Part shown: in pieces, positions 25,056 through 33,938 of the stretch | Layout of the letters: the number at the start of each line of letters is the position of its first letter | Numbering within the stretch: position 1 is the first letter of the stretch | Translations under genes and position numbers: made by a program | Assembly (NCBI GenBank): GCA_018267585.1 | Contig: JAFDYE010000535.1 | Coordinates: forward strand, 1-43,914 | Origin: Bacteroidota bacterium | GTDB lineage: Bacteria; Bacteroidota; Bacteroidia; Chitinophagales; Chitinophagaceae | Length of the DNA stretch: 43,914 nt | Reading direction: 5' to 3' | The notes under the pieces: generated by a model | Database searches by the model: none | What the model saw: only the letters and a program-made list of their open reading frames with translations | Told to the model about the DNA's origin: nothing

Positions 25056-28000
25056 TTAGAAATTAATGTTGGCGCCGACCGTGACCGTTCTTGCTGCCGG
25101 ATAGGTGCCCCAGTCTATATTCAGCGCCTTGGGTCCCTCGTTCGCGGATGCGGCATTCGCGCTCGTGGTCATCTCCGGATCGAGGCCGGTGTATTTGGTA
25201 ATGGTGAACACGTTCTGTGCGCTGATAAAGAGCCGCATTCCGGTGATCTTAAGCCTCGTCAATCCGGCTGTTCCCAGGTTATAGCCCAGCTGAATATTCT
25301 TTAGCTTCAGGTAGTCGCCGCTCTCCAGGAAGTGTGTCGACATCTGCTTGTTGTTCTGCGCATCGGTCCACGACAGCAGGGGCAGGGAATTGCTGGTTCC
25401 GGCGCCGTGCCAGCTTTGCGTAGCTACTTTCTCCGTGATGTTGAAGGGGCGGTAGAAGCCGGCGATGTCCATCGCCACCTGGTTATAGATCTTGTCACCG
25501 CTGACCCCCTGGAAGAAAAGGCTCAGGTCGAACTGCTTGAATGAGACATGCCCGGTCAGGCCATAGGTCAGCGTGGGAATGGGGCTGCCGGCGTACACGC
25601 GGTCGCCCTGGTCGATGACCCCGTCGCCGTTGACGTCCCTGAACTTTATGTCCCCTGGCCGGATGCCGGGCCCCTGGTAGGCGTGGGTAAATACTTCCCT
25701 CGGAGTCTGGAAGATGCCGTCCATCTGCAGCATATAAAATGCGCCGACCGGATGTCCCTTGGCCGTGCTGGTGGCGAAGGTATTGTTGTCGACCCGGCCG
25801 GCGGGGATGGGCTGGTCGTTCAGGAGCGCCAGGACCTCATTGTGGATCGTCGTCAGGTTGCCTCCGAGATCAAAGGCCCAGTCCTTGTTGATGGTATGCC
25901 GGTAGGAAAGCTCGAACTCGAATCCGCGGTTGACGATCTTCCCGTTGTTCTCGAAGGCGGGTGAGGCGACGGAGCCTGCGCTGCTGGGGTCCTGGGGCGC
26001 CTGCAGGAGGTTGGTCGTGACCTTATGATAGTAGTCGACGGTGAGATTGATGCTGTTATTGAACAGGCCGAGGTCGAGCCCCGCGTCGCCCATGGTCGAG
26101 GTTTGCCATTTCAGCCCCGGATTGCCCTTGGCGTAGATGGTAGACGTGATCACAGGTGTGTTGCCGAATACGTAATAGCCGTTGCTGCCTACCAGTGACG
26201 CATAGCCGTAGTTGCTCAGCGCGTTCTGGTCACCCAGCTGTCCGAGGCTGGCCCTCAGCTTCAGGGTCGACACCGGCTTGATGTTTTGCATGAAATTCTC
26301 GCGGTCGATGCGCCAGCCTACGGAACCGGAATAGAAATTGCCCCATTGGTCGGAGGGATCCAGGCGCGAAGATCCGTCCCGCCGGAAGTTGAAGGAGGCG
26401 AGGTATTTTCCGTCGTAGTCGTAGGATACCCGGGCAAAAAGGGAAGACAGGGCCCAGTTCGATTCGTTGCCGCCCACTGTCGGATTGATGCCGGTGCCAT
26501 TACTCAGGTACTGGAACGTGGAGGACTGGTCGGGAAAATAGTTCTGGGCTGCAGACATCAGCCTCGTGTCATTGTAGATGATCTCTGTACCGGCCAGTGC
26601 GTTGAATGAATGCTTATCCAGCAGCAGCTTGTAACTGGCGGTGTTCGTCCAGTTATAGTTGAAATTATTCGTGTTCGATTGCGCCAGTCCGTTGGGAGAG
26701 TTCTGCATGCGTTCGATGCCCCAGGTCGGATAGAACTGCTTGTAATCCGTTATGATAAAATTCGTCCCGAAGTCGGATTTGAGCGTAAGGTCCTTGATCG
26801 GCGTCACCTCGAGGAACACATCGCCCAGCAGGGTATAATTGTAAAAATTCCGGTTGGTGTTCGCTGCGAGCGCCACGGGATTGAGACCGTCGCCAAACAC
26901 GTTGGTCCCGCCCACCGTCATCGGCAGGTCGACATACTGGCCTGTATAAGGTCCGGTGGCATATTTTACCGGCGTGACCGGGGTCCGGAACAAGGCATAA
27001 CGGACGACGCTGGCGCCGGGATTGATCCCGCCGGGAGCCGTGTAGCCGTCTCCGGAACTGCCGACCTGGCGCGTTTTGCTGTAGGCGAGGTTCATATTGG
27101 TACCTACCTTAAAGGTCTTGTTCAGCGTGCTCGTGATGCTGCTGTGCAGGTTGAACCGGTCGTAGGAGGAGTTGATGATCATCCCCTTCTGCGTGAAATA
27201 GTCGGCCGAGACGATATACCTGGTGTTATCGCTGCCGCCACTGATGGCCAGCTGCACGTTGCTGATCGGCGCGCCCTTCAGCACCTGCTTTTGCCAGTTG
27301 ACGTCGGGCAGCGTGTCGAGCATGCCCATGGGCAACGGATTTCGGTTGCCCGCCCCTCCCTGGACAAAATCGTTGGCAGCAGCCGTGTTGTAGGCATTGA
27401 AGTACTGGGCGGCGTTAGCCATCGGTATCAAATGGGCGGGGCTCTGCGATCCGGTGTACGCGTTGAAGGACAGGCGGGGTTTGCCGGCATGTCCCTTCTT
27501 CGTGGTGATCAGCACCACCCCATTGGCGGCCCTGGCGCCGTAGATGGACGCCGAAGCAGCGTCTTTAAGGACGCTAAAGCTTTCGATGTCGTCGGGCGCG
27601 ATCTCATTGATGCCATCCGAAGTGGGAATTCCATCGATCACGTAGAGCGGGCTGCTGCTGCCAAAACTGGATTGGCCCCTGATGATCACGGCCACCCCGT
27701 CGCCGGGCGCGCCCGTCACCTGCGTGACCGCAACGCCGGCAGCCTTGCCCTGTAGTATCTGGGCCGGTCCGCCGACCGGAAGTCCATTGACGTCTTTTGC
27801 ATTGATAATGGAAACGGCGCCGGTGAGATCTTTCTTCCGGGCGGTGCCATATCCGATGACGACCACCTCATTGATGTTGCCGGGCAGCGCCTGTAATGTT
27901 ATGGTGAGCTGGGCCCTGCCGTTGACCGCAGTCTCCTCCGGCTGGTAGCCGACAAATGAGACGACCAGCGTCGCCTCCTCCGGCACGCTAAGCGTGAAAT

Positions 28001-28442
28001 TTCCGGCGTTGTCCGTGGAAGTCCCCAATTGGGAGCCTTTAACTCTTACGCTGGCACCGGCCAACGGATCACCGGCAGCCGAGACCACCTTGCCGATGAC
28101 GCGGATCGTACTTTGCGAGGCTTGCTTTGAGGTAATGACGATCAGGTTGCCAGCGAGCATCTGGTAGGAAAGACCGCTGTTGCGCAGCACATCGTCGAGT
28201 ATCTGCGGAACGGTCAGGTCAGTAACATTGACGTCGATCTTCCGGTCGCGCGGCAGTACGTCGTCTTTGTAGAGGAAGGTGTAATTGCTATGCTTCTCCA
28301 TCAATTGGAAAAAGCGCTCCCAGCTGATCCCCTTTTCGTCCAGGGTGATCTTTTCCTGCGAATGAACTTCGGCCGAGACCTGCAGGAATGTCAGCAGCAG
28401 AATGGTAAAAGAAATTCTCATACGCAGCAGCATTTTTTTCAT
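25056..28442 (-). CDS. SusC/RagA family TonB-linked outer-membrane transporter with STN domain
   Basis: A 1128-residue protein. A long signal peptide (to about SAEVHSQ) is followed by an STN/secretin N-terminal domain (about 45-105, HSNYTFLYKDDVLP), a carboxypeptidase-D-like regulatory domain (about 115-200, GKVVSAAGDPLAGASVRVKG), the TonB plug with the SusC signature (LYVIDGIPTSDG, SIYGARAANGVVLITTKKG) and a long beta-barrel ending in VGANINF. The STN domain marks SusC proteins that signal through FecR to an ECF sigma factor, and both are encoded next door. It imports the oligosaccharide gathered by the SusD partner. Confidence 0.96.
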   Translation of the reverse strand: MKKMLLRMRISFTILLLTFLQVSAEVHSQEKITLDEKGISWERFFQLMEKHSNYTFLYKDDVLPRDRKIDVNVTDLTVPQILDDVLRNSGLSYQMLAGNLIVITSKQASQSTIRVIGKVVSAAGDPLAGASVRVKGSQLGTSTDNAGNFTLSVPEEATLVVSFVGYQPEETAVNGRAQLTITLQALPGNINEVVVIGYGTARKKDLTGAVSIINAKDVNGLPVGGPAQILQGKAAGVAVTQVTGAPGDGVAVIIRGQSSFGSSSPLYVIDGIPTSDGINEIAPDDIESFSVLKDAASASIYGARAANGVVLITTKKGHAGKPRLSFNAYTGSQSPAHLIPMANAAQYFNAYNTAAANDFVQGGAGNRNPLPMGMLDTLPDVNWQKQVLKGAPISNVQLAISGGSDNTRYIVSADYFTQKGMIINSSYDRFNLHSSITSTLNKTFKVGTNMNLAYSKTRQVGSSGDGYTAPGGINPGASVVRYALFRTPVTPVKYATGPYTGQYVDLPMTVGGTNVFGDGLNPVALAANTNRNFYNYTLLGDVFLEVTPIKDLTLKSDFGTNFIITDYKQFYPTWGIERMQNSPNGLAQSNTNNFNYNWTNTASYKLLLDKHSFNALAGTEIIYNDTRLMSAAQNYFPDQSSTFQYLSNGTGINPTVGGNESNWALSSLFARVSYDYDGKYLASFNFRRDGSSRLDPSDQWGNFYSGSVGWRIDRENFMQNIKPVSTLKLRASLGQLGDQNALSNYGYASLVGSNGYYVFGNTPVITSTIYAKGNPGLKWQTSTMGDAGLDLGLFNNSINLTVDYYHKVTTNLLQAPQDPSSAGSVASPAFENNGKIVNRGFEFELSYRHTINKDWAFDLGGNLTTIHNEVLALLNDQPIPAGRVDNNTFATSTAKGHPVGAFYMLQMDGIFQTPREVFTHAYQGPGIRPGDIKFRDVNGDGVIDQGDRVYAGSPIPTLTYGLTGHVSFKQFDLSLFFQGVSGDKIYNQVAMDIAGFYRPFNITEKVATQSWHGAGTSNSLPLLSWTDAQNNKQMSTHFLESGDYLKLKNIQLGYNLGTAGLTRLKITGMRLFISAQNVFTITKYTGLDPEMTTSANAASANEGPKALNIDWGTYPAARTVTVGANINF

Positions 28443-28482
28443 ACAGTTTGAAATATTGAGTCCAAGTAAGGCAAGCCCCTAT

Positions 28483-28504
28483 CGTCAGGCGGCTATGCCT
28501 GACG
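28483..28504 (-). promoter_or_regulatory. 8-bp hairpin between FecR and SusC genes
   Basis: CGTCAGGC and GCCTGACG are perfect inverse repeats around a six-base loop. No U-tract follows on the minus strand, so it is unlikely to be a full terminator. It may trim or stabilise the transcript between the low-level FecR message and the high-level SusC message. Confidence 0.4.
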
Positions 28505-28536
28505 GCAGAAGGTAGTTGCGTATCCTTCTCCGTTGT

Positions 28537-29676
28537 TTATTTGATCAGAATGGAGTCCCCTGCGATCTCATAGTGGAATCCCAGGGAAAGCTGAAGACCG
28601 TCCATTACGTTCTTGATGGGCTGGTCTTTGAAATAACCGGTGAGCTTATCATTTAAATAGTCCTGGTTGGCGAAATGGAACCGGATATTGTACCAGCGTT
28701 CGAGCTGTGCGGCCACTTCCCGGAAAGGTTTATTGCGGAAGACCAGCTTGTCTTCTACCCAGGAGGTCTCGATGATGGTCTTATAGGTGCTGTCGGTAGT
28801 GACCGCATGTCGGGAGAACGCGGGCGGCGACTGGGTCCCGGCCGTTGCCTGGCCCGGGTGTTGCACTTCGCCTTCCCCTGCAGCGCTGCGCAGGGTAACC
28901 TTTTCGCCGGGCCGCAGCACGATCGGCTCTTCCTGCGGGTCTCTGAGCTCTATTTGTGCCTTGCCCTGGATCAGCGTCGTCTCCACGACGGAGTCCCCGG
29001 CGTAGGCCCTTACGTTCAGTGAGGTGCCCAGCACTTTTACGTCGAGTCCGTGCGTGTGTATAATAAAAGGTTGCCCCGGATCGTGTTTTATGTCGAAGAA
29101 GGCTTCGCCTTCGAGGGTCAGCTCCCGCACACCGGAAGCAAACCCCTCGGCATAACGAACCTTGCTGCCGGCGTTCAGCCAGAGCTGCGACCCGTCCGGC
29201 AATTCAACATAGCTGCGTGTGCCGTACTTCGCCGCGAGCTCCCGGTAGGCAACGGGAATTTCCTTGCGTGGCTGCCTGGCGGTATAGAGATATCCTCCGA
29301 TCGTCCCCAGGAGCACGATCGCCGCCGCGGCCGACCAGCGTAATGATCTTGAACGCAAGGTTCTGCCCTCCAGCCGTAGTACGGTCCCGCCCCGGTCTAC
29401 CGCTCCGCCGGCGGGAAGCTCCGATGGGAGTCCGACGACGTGTAAGCCCGCGGCGCGCTGCCGCAGCTGCCGCAGCCCCTTCTCCATCAGCTGCCGTTCT
29501 TCCATTGGCGAGACTCCCCTTGGCGATGACTCAGCGATGCCGCCGAGTGCCTTCAACAGCTGCTGAAGACCAGGATCCTGGTCCAACGCCCGTTGGAGCT
29601 CGAGCGCTTCTTCGGGCGTCAGCTCGCCCGCCATTCGACGGGCCAATAGACGAATTATTCGATCCTGATCGGTCAT
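28537..29676 (-). CDS. FecR family anti-sigma factor
   Basis: The ATG at 29676 (MTDQDRIIRLLARRMAGELTPEE) is preferred to an upstream one at 29709, because it starts with the usual FecR cytoplasmic helix. The 379 residues contain an anti-sigma N-terminal region, a membrane helix near 120-140 (WSAAAAIVLLGTIGGYLY), the FecR domain (RSYVELPDGSQLWLNAGSKVRY, GEAFFDIKHDPGQPFIIHT) and a C-terminal DUF4974 domain that contacts the STN domain (VAAQLERWYNIRFHF). It should hold the divergent ECF sigma factor until SusC senses its ligand. Transcribed toward SusC, 94 bp upstream of it. Confidence 0.94.
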   Translation of the reverse strand: MTDQDRIIRLLARRMAGELTPEEALELQRALDQDPGLQQLLKALGGIAESSPRGVSPMEERQLMEKGLRQLRQRAAGLHVVGLPSELPAGGAVDRGGTVLRLEGRTLRSRSLRWSAAAAIVLLGTIGGYLYTARQPRKEIPVAYRELAAKYGTRSYVELPDGSQLWLNAGSKVRYAEGFASGVRELTLEGEAFFDIKHDPGQPFIIHTHGLDVKVLGTSLNVRAYAGDSVVETTLIQGKAQIELRDPQEEPIVLRPGEKVTLRSAAGEGEVQHPGQATAGTQSPPAFSRHAVTTDSTYKTIIETSWVEDKLVFRNKPFREVAAQLERWYNIRFHFANQDYLNDKLTGYFKDQPIKNVMDGLQLSLGFHYEIAGDSILIK

Positions 29677-29771
29677 GATGAGGCAGAAATGTGTACATAG
29701 AAAGGACACATATTTTTTAAAAAACCCTTAAAAAGAAATAAAAAAAATTAATTTTATCCCGCAACTGGTCA

Positions 29772-30311
29772 ATGGATACAACACTAGATAGCATAGGGAT
29801 CTCAGCGACCGGAGCGAACGATCAGCATGCCTTTGAAGCGATCTACAGGCAATATTTTATTCGTTTGTTCCGGTTCTGCTATGCCATTGTCCACGAGAAA
29901 GGTCCCGCGGAAGAAATAGCGAATGACGTCTTCCTCAGCATCTGGAAAAAAAGGGACAGCCTGACGGCGATCGACAACCTGGAAGTCTACCTGTATATCT
30001 CCGCGAAGAATCATTGTCTCAACTATCTGCGGTCGCACCGCCACCCGCAGCCGATCGACATCGAGGCCCTCAGCGATGAGGCCCTGCAATTTCAGGCCGA
30101 TCCAGAAAGCCTCCTGATCCGGACGGAAACGATGAAAAGCGTCGTTGCCGCCATCGATCGGCTGCCGCCGAGATGCAAGCTGATCTTTAAGCTCATCAAA
30201 GAAGACGGCCTGAAATACAAGGACGTCGCCAAATTACTGGACCTCTCCGTCAAGACAGTAGAAGCGCAGCTGACCATTGCGATCCGGAAGATCGCTCAGG
30301 CGCTGCGCTAG
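29772..30311 (+). CDS. ECF-type RNA polymerase sigma factor (SusCD-linked)
   Basis: A 179-residue sigma-70 family protein. Region 2 lies at about 18-85 (AFEAIYRQYFIRLFRFCYAIV, AEEIANDVFLSIWKKRDSL) and region 4 at about 120-175 (LPPRCKLIFKLIKEDGLKYKDVAKLLDLSVKTVEAQL). It is head-to-head with its presumed anti-sigma FecR, 95 bp apart, whereas most such pairs in this phylum run in the same direction. The shared intergenic DNA is very A/T-rich (29700-29771) and probably holds both promoters. Confidence 0.95.
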   Translation: MDTTLDSIGISATGANDQHAFEAIYRQYFIRLFRFCYAIVHEKGPAEEIANDVFLSIWKKRDSLTAIDNLEVYLYISAKNHCLNYLRSHRHPQPIDIEALSDEALQFQADPESLLIRTETMKSVVAAIDRLPPRCKLIFKLIKEDGLKYKDVAKLLDLSVKTVEAQLTIAIRKIAQALR

Positions 30312-30341
30312 TAACTAAGATAAATGGGCCGGGATTACTGA

Positions 30342-31175
30342 TCAGGCCTGAGACTGGGTTTTTTCGGCACGGAACCTAATATGCAGCTCTCCCATCCGGT
30401 CCGTCTCCAGTTTTCGCTCCGCCGGGGCTTTTTCGAAAACTGCTTTATATGTATCCTCATAGGCCGGGTGATTGGTTCCCATTATCCTGTCCCAGAAGTT
30501 GAAATAGAGGCCGTAGTTGCACTTGCTGTACTTGTGGTGCATATTGTGATGCGTAGAGGAGTTGAGAAAATATTTCAGCCACCTGCTCTCCATAAAGCGG
30601 CGCGTGAAGACTTCAAAACCCAGATGCCCGATGACATTCATGATGATCATATATAGCCCGAAGATGGCGAAGGCATAGCCGTGTACGGGTATTGTGAACA
30701 CGATCACCGGGACGATGCCAACCTCGACAAGCGCTTCCACCGGATGAAAAGCATAAGAGGCCAGCGGCGTCGGATTGTGGCTTTTATGGTGGATATGATG
30801 TGCGAACCGGAAAACGGCCTTCCAGTGCATCAGCCGGTGCGTCCAGTAAAAATAGGTATCGTGCATGACAATGCAGACGAAGATACTGGCCCAGAACCAG
30901 GCCATTCCGTATTGGTCTACTTTATCATATACCCTGGTGTGCACCTTGAAGGGCGAAAAAACCAGCCACCAGATCACCACGCTGAAAATTACGATCGTCA
31001 GCAGGCTGTACAGGAATTCCTCCCTCACAACCTTTTTCTTCGGGTCTTTCGGCTGTATCTTCAGGTGAAGCCAGCGACGGTTCTTCCCAACGTAAAATAC
31101 CAGGTAAGCGAGACCGGCAAATACAAAATAACGGCCGCCGACAGAAAGCATGACCTGCCAGAATGTTTCTTTCAT
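30342..31175 (-). CDS. Sterol desaturase / fatty acid hydroxylase superfamily membrane protein
   Basis: A 277-residue integral membrane protein with about four hydrophobic segments. The di-iron histidine clusters of the superfamily are intact: HDTYFYWTH (105-113), HHIHHKSHN (126-134) and HHNMHHKYS (209-217). Members hydroxylate or desaturate lipids or sterol-like molecules using oxygen. In Bacteroidota a role in lipid hydroxylation is common, but the substrate here is unknown. It converges on the sigma factor gene with a 30 bp gap. Confidence 0.92.
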   Translation of the reverse strand: MKETFWQVMLSVGGRYFVFAGLAYLVFYVGKNRRWLHLKIQPKDPKKKVVREEFLYSLLTIVIFSVVIWWLVFSPFKVHTRVYDKVDQYGMAWFWASIFVCIVMHDTYFYWTHRLMHWKAVFRFAHHIHHKSHNPTPLASYAFHPVEALVEVGIVPVIVFTIPVHGYAFAIFGLYMIIMNVIGHLGFEVFTRRFMESRWLKYFLNSSTHHNMHHKYSKCNYGLYFNFWDRIMGTNHPAYEDTYKAVFEKAPAERKLETDRMGELHIRFRAEKTQSQA

Positions 31176-31212
31176 ATAGCTATTTAGTACTAAGGCGCAT
31201 GGGTCGTCAAAA

Positions 31213-31255
31213 AGGGTGAAGCGAAAGAAATATTTTTTTGTTATCGTTTCACCCT
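31213..31255. promoter_or_regulatory. 12-bp inverted repeat upstream of the fatty acid hydroxylase gene
   Basis: AGGGTGAAGCGA (31213-31224) and TCGTTTCACCCT (31244-31255) pair along 12 positions with one G-T wobble, across a 19 bp A/T-rich spacer. It begins 38 bp upstream of the ATG at 31175. It could be an operator or an RNA hairpin. Confidence 0.35.
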
Positions 31256-31390
31256 ATTACCCTTTTGCTCTCCCTATAACCGGGCAAGCCTATTCGAAGC
31301 ATTCATAACCAAAACTCAAATTTCCTGACTACGGCATACGTCCTGGCGTTCTGTGGAAGTCCGGGAAGTTCCCCCAAAAATCGGCGAAGC

Positions 31391-31885
31391 TCAGGCGCGC
31401 TTGCGCTTGGGCATCACCAGGCTGTCCGCGGGATATTGCGCCTTGAGGCTGTCGATCACACCCTGGCACCAGCCTTTCAGGGTCGCCTTGTCCGCGTCTG
31501 AAAGCTTTGCGTCCTTATGGATCCAGAGATAAGAATCCAAAGGCATTTCACCTTTATCGATCTGCTCGATGCAGTCCTCCATCCGGTGTTTTTGAAACGC
31601 GACCCGGTTGGCGAGAAAATTGCTGAAGTTCAGGTGCCGCTTGCCGTCCTTGATGTGACTGGCGAGCCACCAGCTGACAGGCTGGACCTGGGCATACCAG
31701 GGATACCGGGTATTATTGGAATGACAGTCGTTGCAGGCCCGTTCGAGTATTTGATCCACGTCGCTGGACACAGTATATTTTTTGCGCATGTCCATGCTCG
31801 TGTCCCCTGAATTGTTTCGGGCCGGCCGGAAGAACTGAATAATGACGAATACGATCAGCAGTCCGATGATGATCTTCTTTAGCAT
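31391..31885 (-). CDS. Haem-binding domain protein, membrane-anchored
   Basis: A 164-residue protein with one N-terminal membrane helix (IIIGLLIVFVIIQFF) and a c-type haem motif C51-N-D-C54-H55 followed by SNNTRYPWYAQVQPVSWWL, the pattern of the Haem_bd (PF14376) family. The rest contains conserved HIKDGKRHLNFSNF. Such proteins are thought to be periplasmic electron carriers or haem sensors. The gene is divergent from the AraC-type regulator, 81 bp away. Confidence 0.92.
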   Translation of the reverse strand: MLKKIIIGLLIVFVIIQFFRPARNNSGDTSMDMRKKYTVSSDVDQILERACNDCHSNNTRYPWYAQVQPVSWWLASHIKDGKRHLNFSNFLANRVAFQKHRMEDCIEQIDKGEMPLDSYLWIHKDAKLSDADKATLKGWCQGVIDSLKAQYPADSLVMPKRKRA

Positions 31886-31966
31886 ATGGGCGTTTTAGAG
31901 GCTACAATATACGAAAGCGGGCCAATGAAGTAAAATTGCCTTAATTTCGATCCTTCGGGAAGCCAG

Positions 31967-32842
31967 ATGATACAACAATTCACCCAAAGCCAGACCAAGG
32001 CGCTTTTTCGCCTGGTCTATGAAGAGCCGGCATTCGACCGTGTTTTTTACGGAAAGGACAGGAGGGAGCGACTGCTGACCATCGCCTGGAATCGGGGCGA
32101 AACCCAGCAGGTCACCATTGACAACGTCGAGTACCCTTTCCCCTCCAATACGATCCTGTGCCTGATGGTCAATGAAGCATTTCACTTTGAAGACCCCCGG
32201 TCCATCGTGGCCTGGCAGTTCAACAGGGAATTCTACTGTATCGTCAATCACGACAAAGAGGTCAGCTGCGTCGGCTTCCTGTTCTATGGCTCCGCTCAAA
32301 AAATGTTCATACGGCTCACCGGCCCCGACCAGGAGAAGATAGCCTCGCTCATGCAAGTGTTCGTTGACGAGCTGGAAATGAAAGATCATATCCAGGGAGA
32401 AATGCTGCAGGTGATGCTAAAACGCCTGATCATTATTGTCACCAGGCTCGCCAAAGAACAATATATCAACGAGGACGAACTGCCCGGCGAAAAGCTCGAC
32501 ACCATCCGGCGCTACAATTTCCTTGTCGAACAGAACTTCCGCAGGCAGCACCAGGTGAAATTCTATGCCGAACAGCTCAACAAGTCCCCCAAAACGCTAT
32601 CCAACCTTTTTGCGCTATACAACCATAAGAGTCCCCTGGCGATCATCCAGGAAAGGATAATACAGGAGGCCAGGCGTCTGCTTGTCTATACGGACAAGAC
32701 AGCAAAGGAGATCGCCTACTACCTGGGCTTTGAGGACGCTGGTCATTTTAGCAAATTCTTTAAGAAACAGACAGGTCAGTCGCCCTCTGATTTTAAGAAA
32801 TCGTCCGTGAATGGAACCGCCCCGGAACCCGTCGGGAAATAA
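31967..32842 (+). CDS. AraC family transcriptional regulator next to DUF417
   Basis: A 291-residue protein. The N-terminal half is a cupin-like sensor (ETQQVTIDNVEYPFPSNTILCLMVNEAFHF) with three cysteines near 60, 85 and 95 (ILC, FYC, VSC). The C-terminal 100 residues carry the AraC HTH pair (HQVKFYAEQLNKSPKTLSNLF, AKEIAYYLGFEDAGHFSKFFKKQTGQSPSDFKK). It lies between the haem-binding gene and the DUF417 gene and points toward DUF417, which starts 81 bp later. E. coli has an AraC regulator (RclR) beside a DUF417 gene (rclC), and RclR senses oxidants through cysteines. The similarity of arrangement is suggestive only. Confidence 0.94.
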   Translation: MIQQFTQSQTKALFRLVYEEPAFDRVFYGKDRRERLLTIAWNRGETQQVTIDNVEYPFPSNTILCLMVNEAFHFEDPRSIVAWQFNREFYCIVNHDKEVSCVGFLFYGSAQKMFIRLTGPDQEKIASLMQVFVDELEMKDHIQGEMLQVMLKRLIIIVTRLAKEQYINEDELPGEKLDTIRRYNFLVEQNFRRQHQVKFYAEQLNKSPKTLSNLFALYNHKSPLAIIQERIIQEARRLLVYTDKTAKEIAYYLGFEDAGHFSKFFKKQTGQSPSDFKKSSVNGTAPEPVGK

Positions 32843-32923
32843 TGCCCTGTCTTCAGGAAATCCTGCCCTTTTTCTACCCGTCTCCGGATGCGAATTTTGT
32901 GTTATCTATTTAACTCAAACTAT

Positions 32924-33409
32924 ATGAAAAAGGCAACCGTTCTAACCAATCTGTCCGCATGGGTAAGCAGGCATGACATTCCGTTCTTCATCATTTCCAT
33001 CGGTATGGTCGTCATGCTTTTCTGGGCCGGGGCTTTCAAGATGACCGCGCCCGGCGCCGAAGGCATCGTGCCGCTTGTCAGTAACAATCCTTTTATCAGC
33101 TGGGATTTCAAATTATTCGGGCCTTATGTCGGTTCCGACCTGATAGGCATGACTGAATGGATTGGCGGAATACTCATCGTGGTCGGCTTTTTCAAACCGA
33201 AAGCCGGCATCGTCGGCGGCATCATCGGCGTACTGATGTTCTTCACCACGAGCACCATGCTCATCACAACCCCGGACGACCTGATCCACGTCAATGGAAT
33301 GGCCTACATGAATAACCTGGGCCTGTTCCTCTACAAAGATATCATCAATCTGGGAGCGTCCTTTTACCTGATCGCTCATTTTGGAAAGAAAGCGTCCCTG
33401 GCCGAATAG
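32924..33409 (+). CDS. DUF417 family (YkgB/RclC-like) membrane protein
   Basis: The ATG at 32924 (MKKATVLTNLSAWVSRHD) gives 161 residues; an in-frame ATG 12 codons earlier adds an unlikely extension. Four hydrophobic segments are seen (FFIISIGMVVMLFWAGAFK, GGILIVVGFF, GGIIGVLMFFTTSTMLI, LYKDIINLGASFYLIAHF), and PLVSNNPFISW is typical of the family. RclC of E. coli belongs to DUF417 and helps survive reactive chlorine. Its last 34 bp overlap the 3' end of the flavodoxin gene on the other strand. Confidence 0.92.
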   Translation: MKKATVLTNLSAWVSRHDIPFFIISIGMVVMLFWAGAFKMTAPGAEGIVPLVSNNPFISWDFKLFGPYVGSDLIGMTEWIGGILIVVGFFKPKAGIVGGIIGVLMFFTTSTMLITTPDDLIHVNGMAYMNNLGLFLYKDIINLGASFYLIAHFGKKASLAE

Positions 33410-33891
33410 GCCCAGACAGCCTCGACCAGGGGAATGATATTCGCTTTATGCACCGGGTCGCTGTTGTGGATTTGCGTAGTGCCGTCCCCGACGGCCACCA
33501 GCCTGGCATCCTCCTCAGAGAGCTTGTCAACGATCAGCCTGCCCTGCAGGAAAAATAGCTTGCAGCAGGCCAGGAGGCTTTCGGGAATATTCTCTCTTAT
33601 CATAGCCTGCTGTTTTTCAGAATCCGAAAAATAGGTACACACCACAAAAAGGAAGAGACGCGACCTCCGTAAAAATTCCTGGTTGTCTTCCAGCCAATCG
33701 GCGATCAGCATTTTCCCCATGTACACCGGCGTACCGATCACGAGAAAATCGCAGTGTGACAAAACCTGCCCGTCCACTCTCTCCGGGTCGATCAGGGGTG
33801 TCTTAAGTTCCTTCCTGATCCAATCCGCATACTGGAGCGTTGTGCCATAACGGGTTTTAAAGACGATGACGCCGTTGGGGGATCCCGACAT
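33376..33891 (-). CDS. Flavodoxin-domain protein
   Basis: A 171-residue protein with an FMN-binding loop near the N terminus (FKTRYGTTLQYADWI), then DFLVIGTPVYMGKM and FVVCTYFSD, as in the flavodoxin/HemG-like family. The usual HemG motif is TRYGTT, so protoporphyrinogen oxidase-type chemistry is possible but not shown. It is transcribed divergently from the Crp/Fnr regulator and converges on DUF417, with a 34 bp overlap of coding ends. A 5-bp inverted repeat (ACCTG/CAGGT at 33896-33910) sits just before its ATG. Confidence 0.9.
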   Translation of the reverse strand: MSGSPNGVIVFKTRYGTTLQYADWIRKELKTPLIDPERVDGQVLSHCDFLVIGTPVYMGKMLIADWLEDNQEFLRRSRLFLFVVCTYFSDSEKQQAMIRENIPESLLACCKLFFLQGRLIVDKLSEEDARLVAVGDGTTQIHNSDPVHKANIIPLVEAVWAYSARDAFFPK

Positions 33892-33938
33892 ATCTACCTG
33901 TATTTCAGGTAAAGGTAACTATCGGCGGGTTAAGGTGA

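Noticed and set aside
26610-27755. A 381-codon open frame on the plus strand inside the SusC gene
   Set aside because: It is exactly antisense to a complete SusC with all expected domains. Its composition reflects the GC-rich third positions of the real gene.
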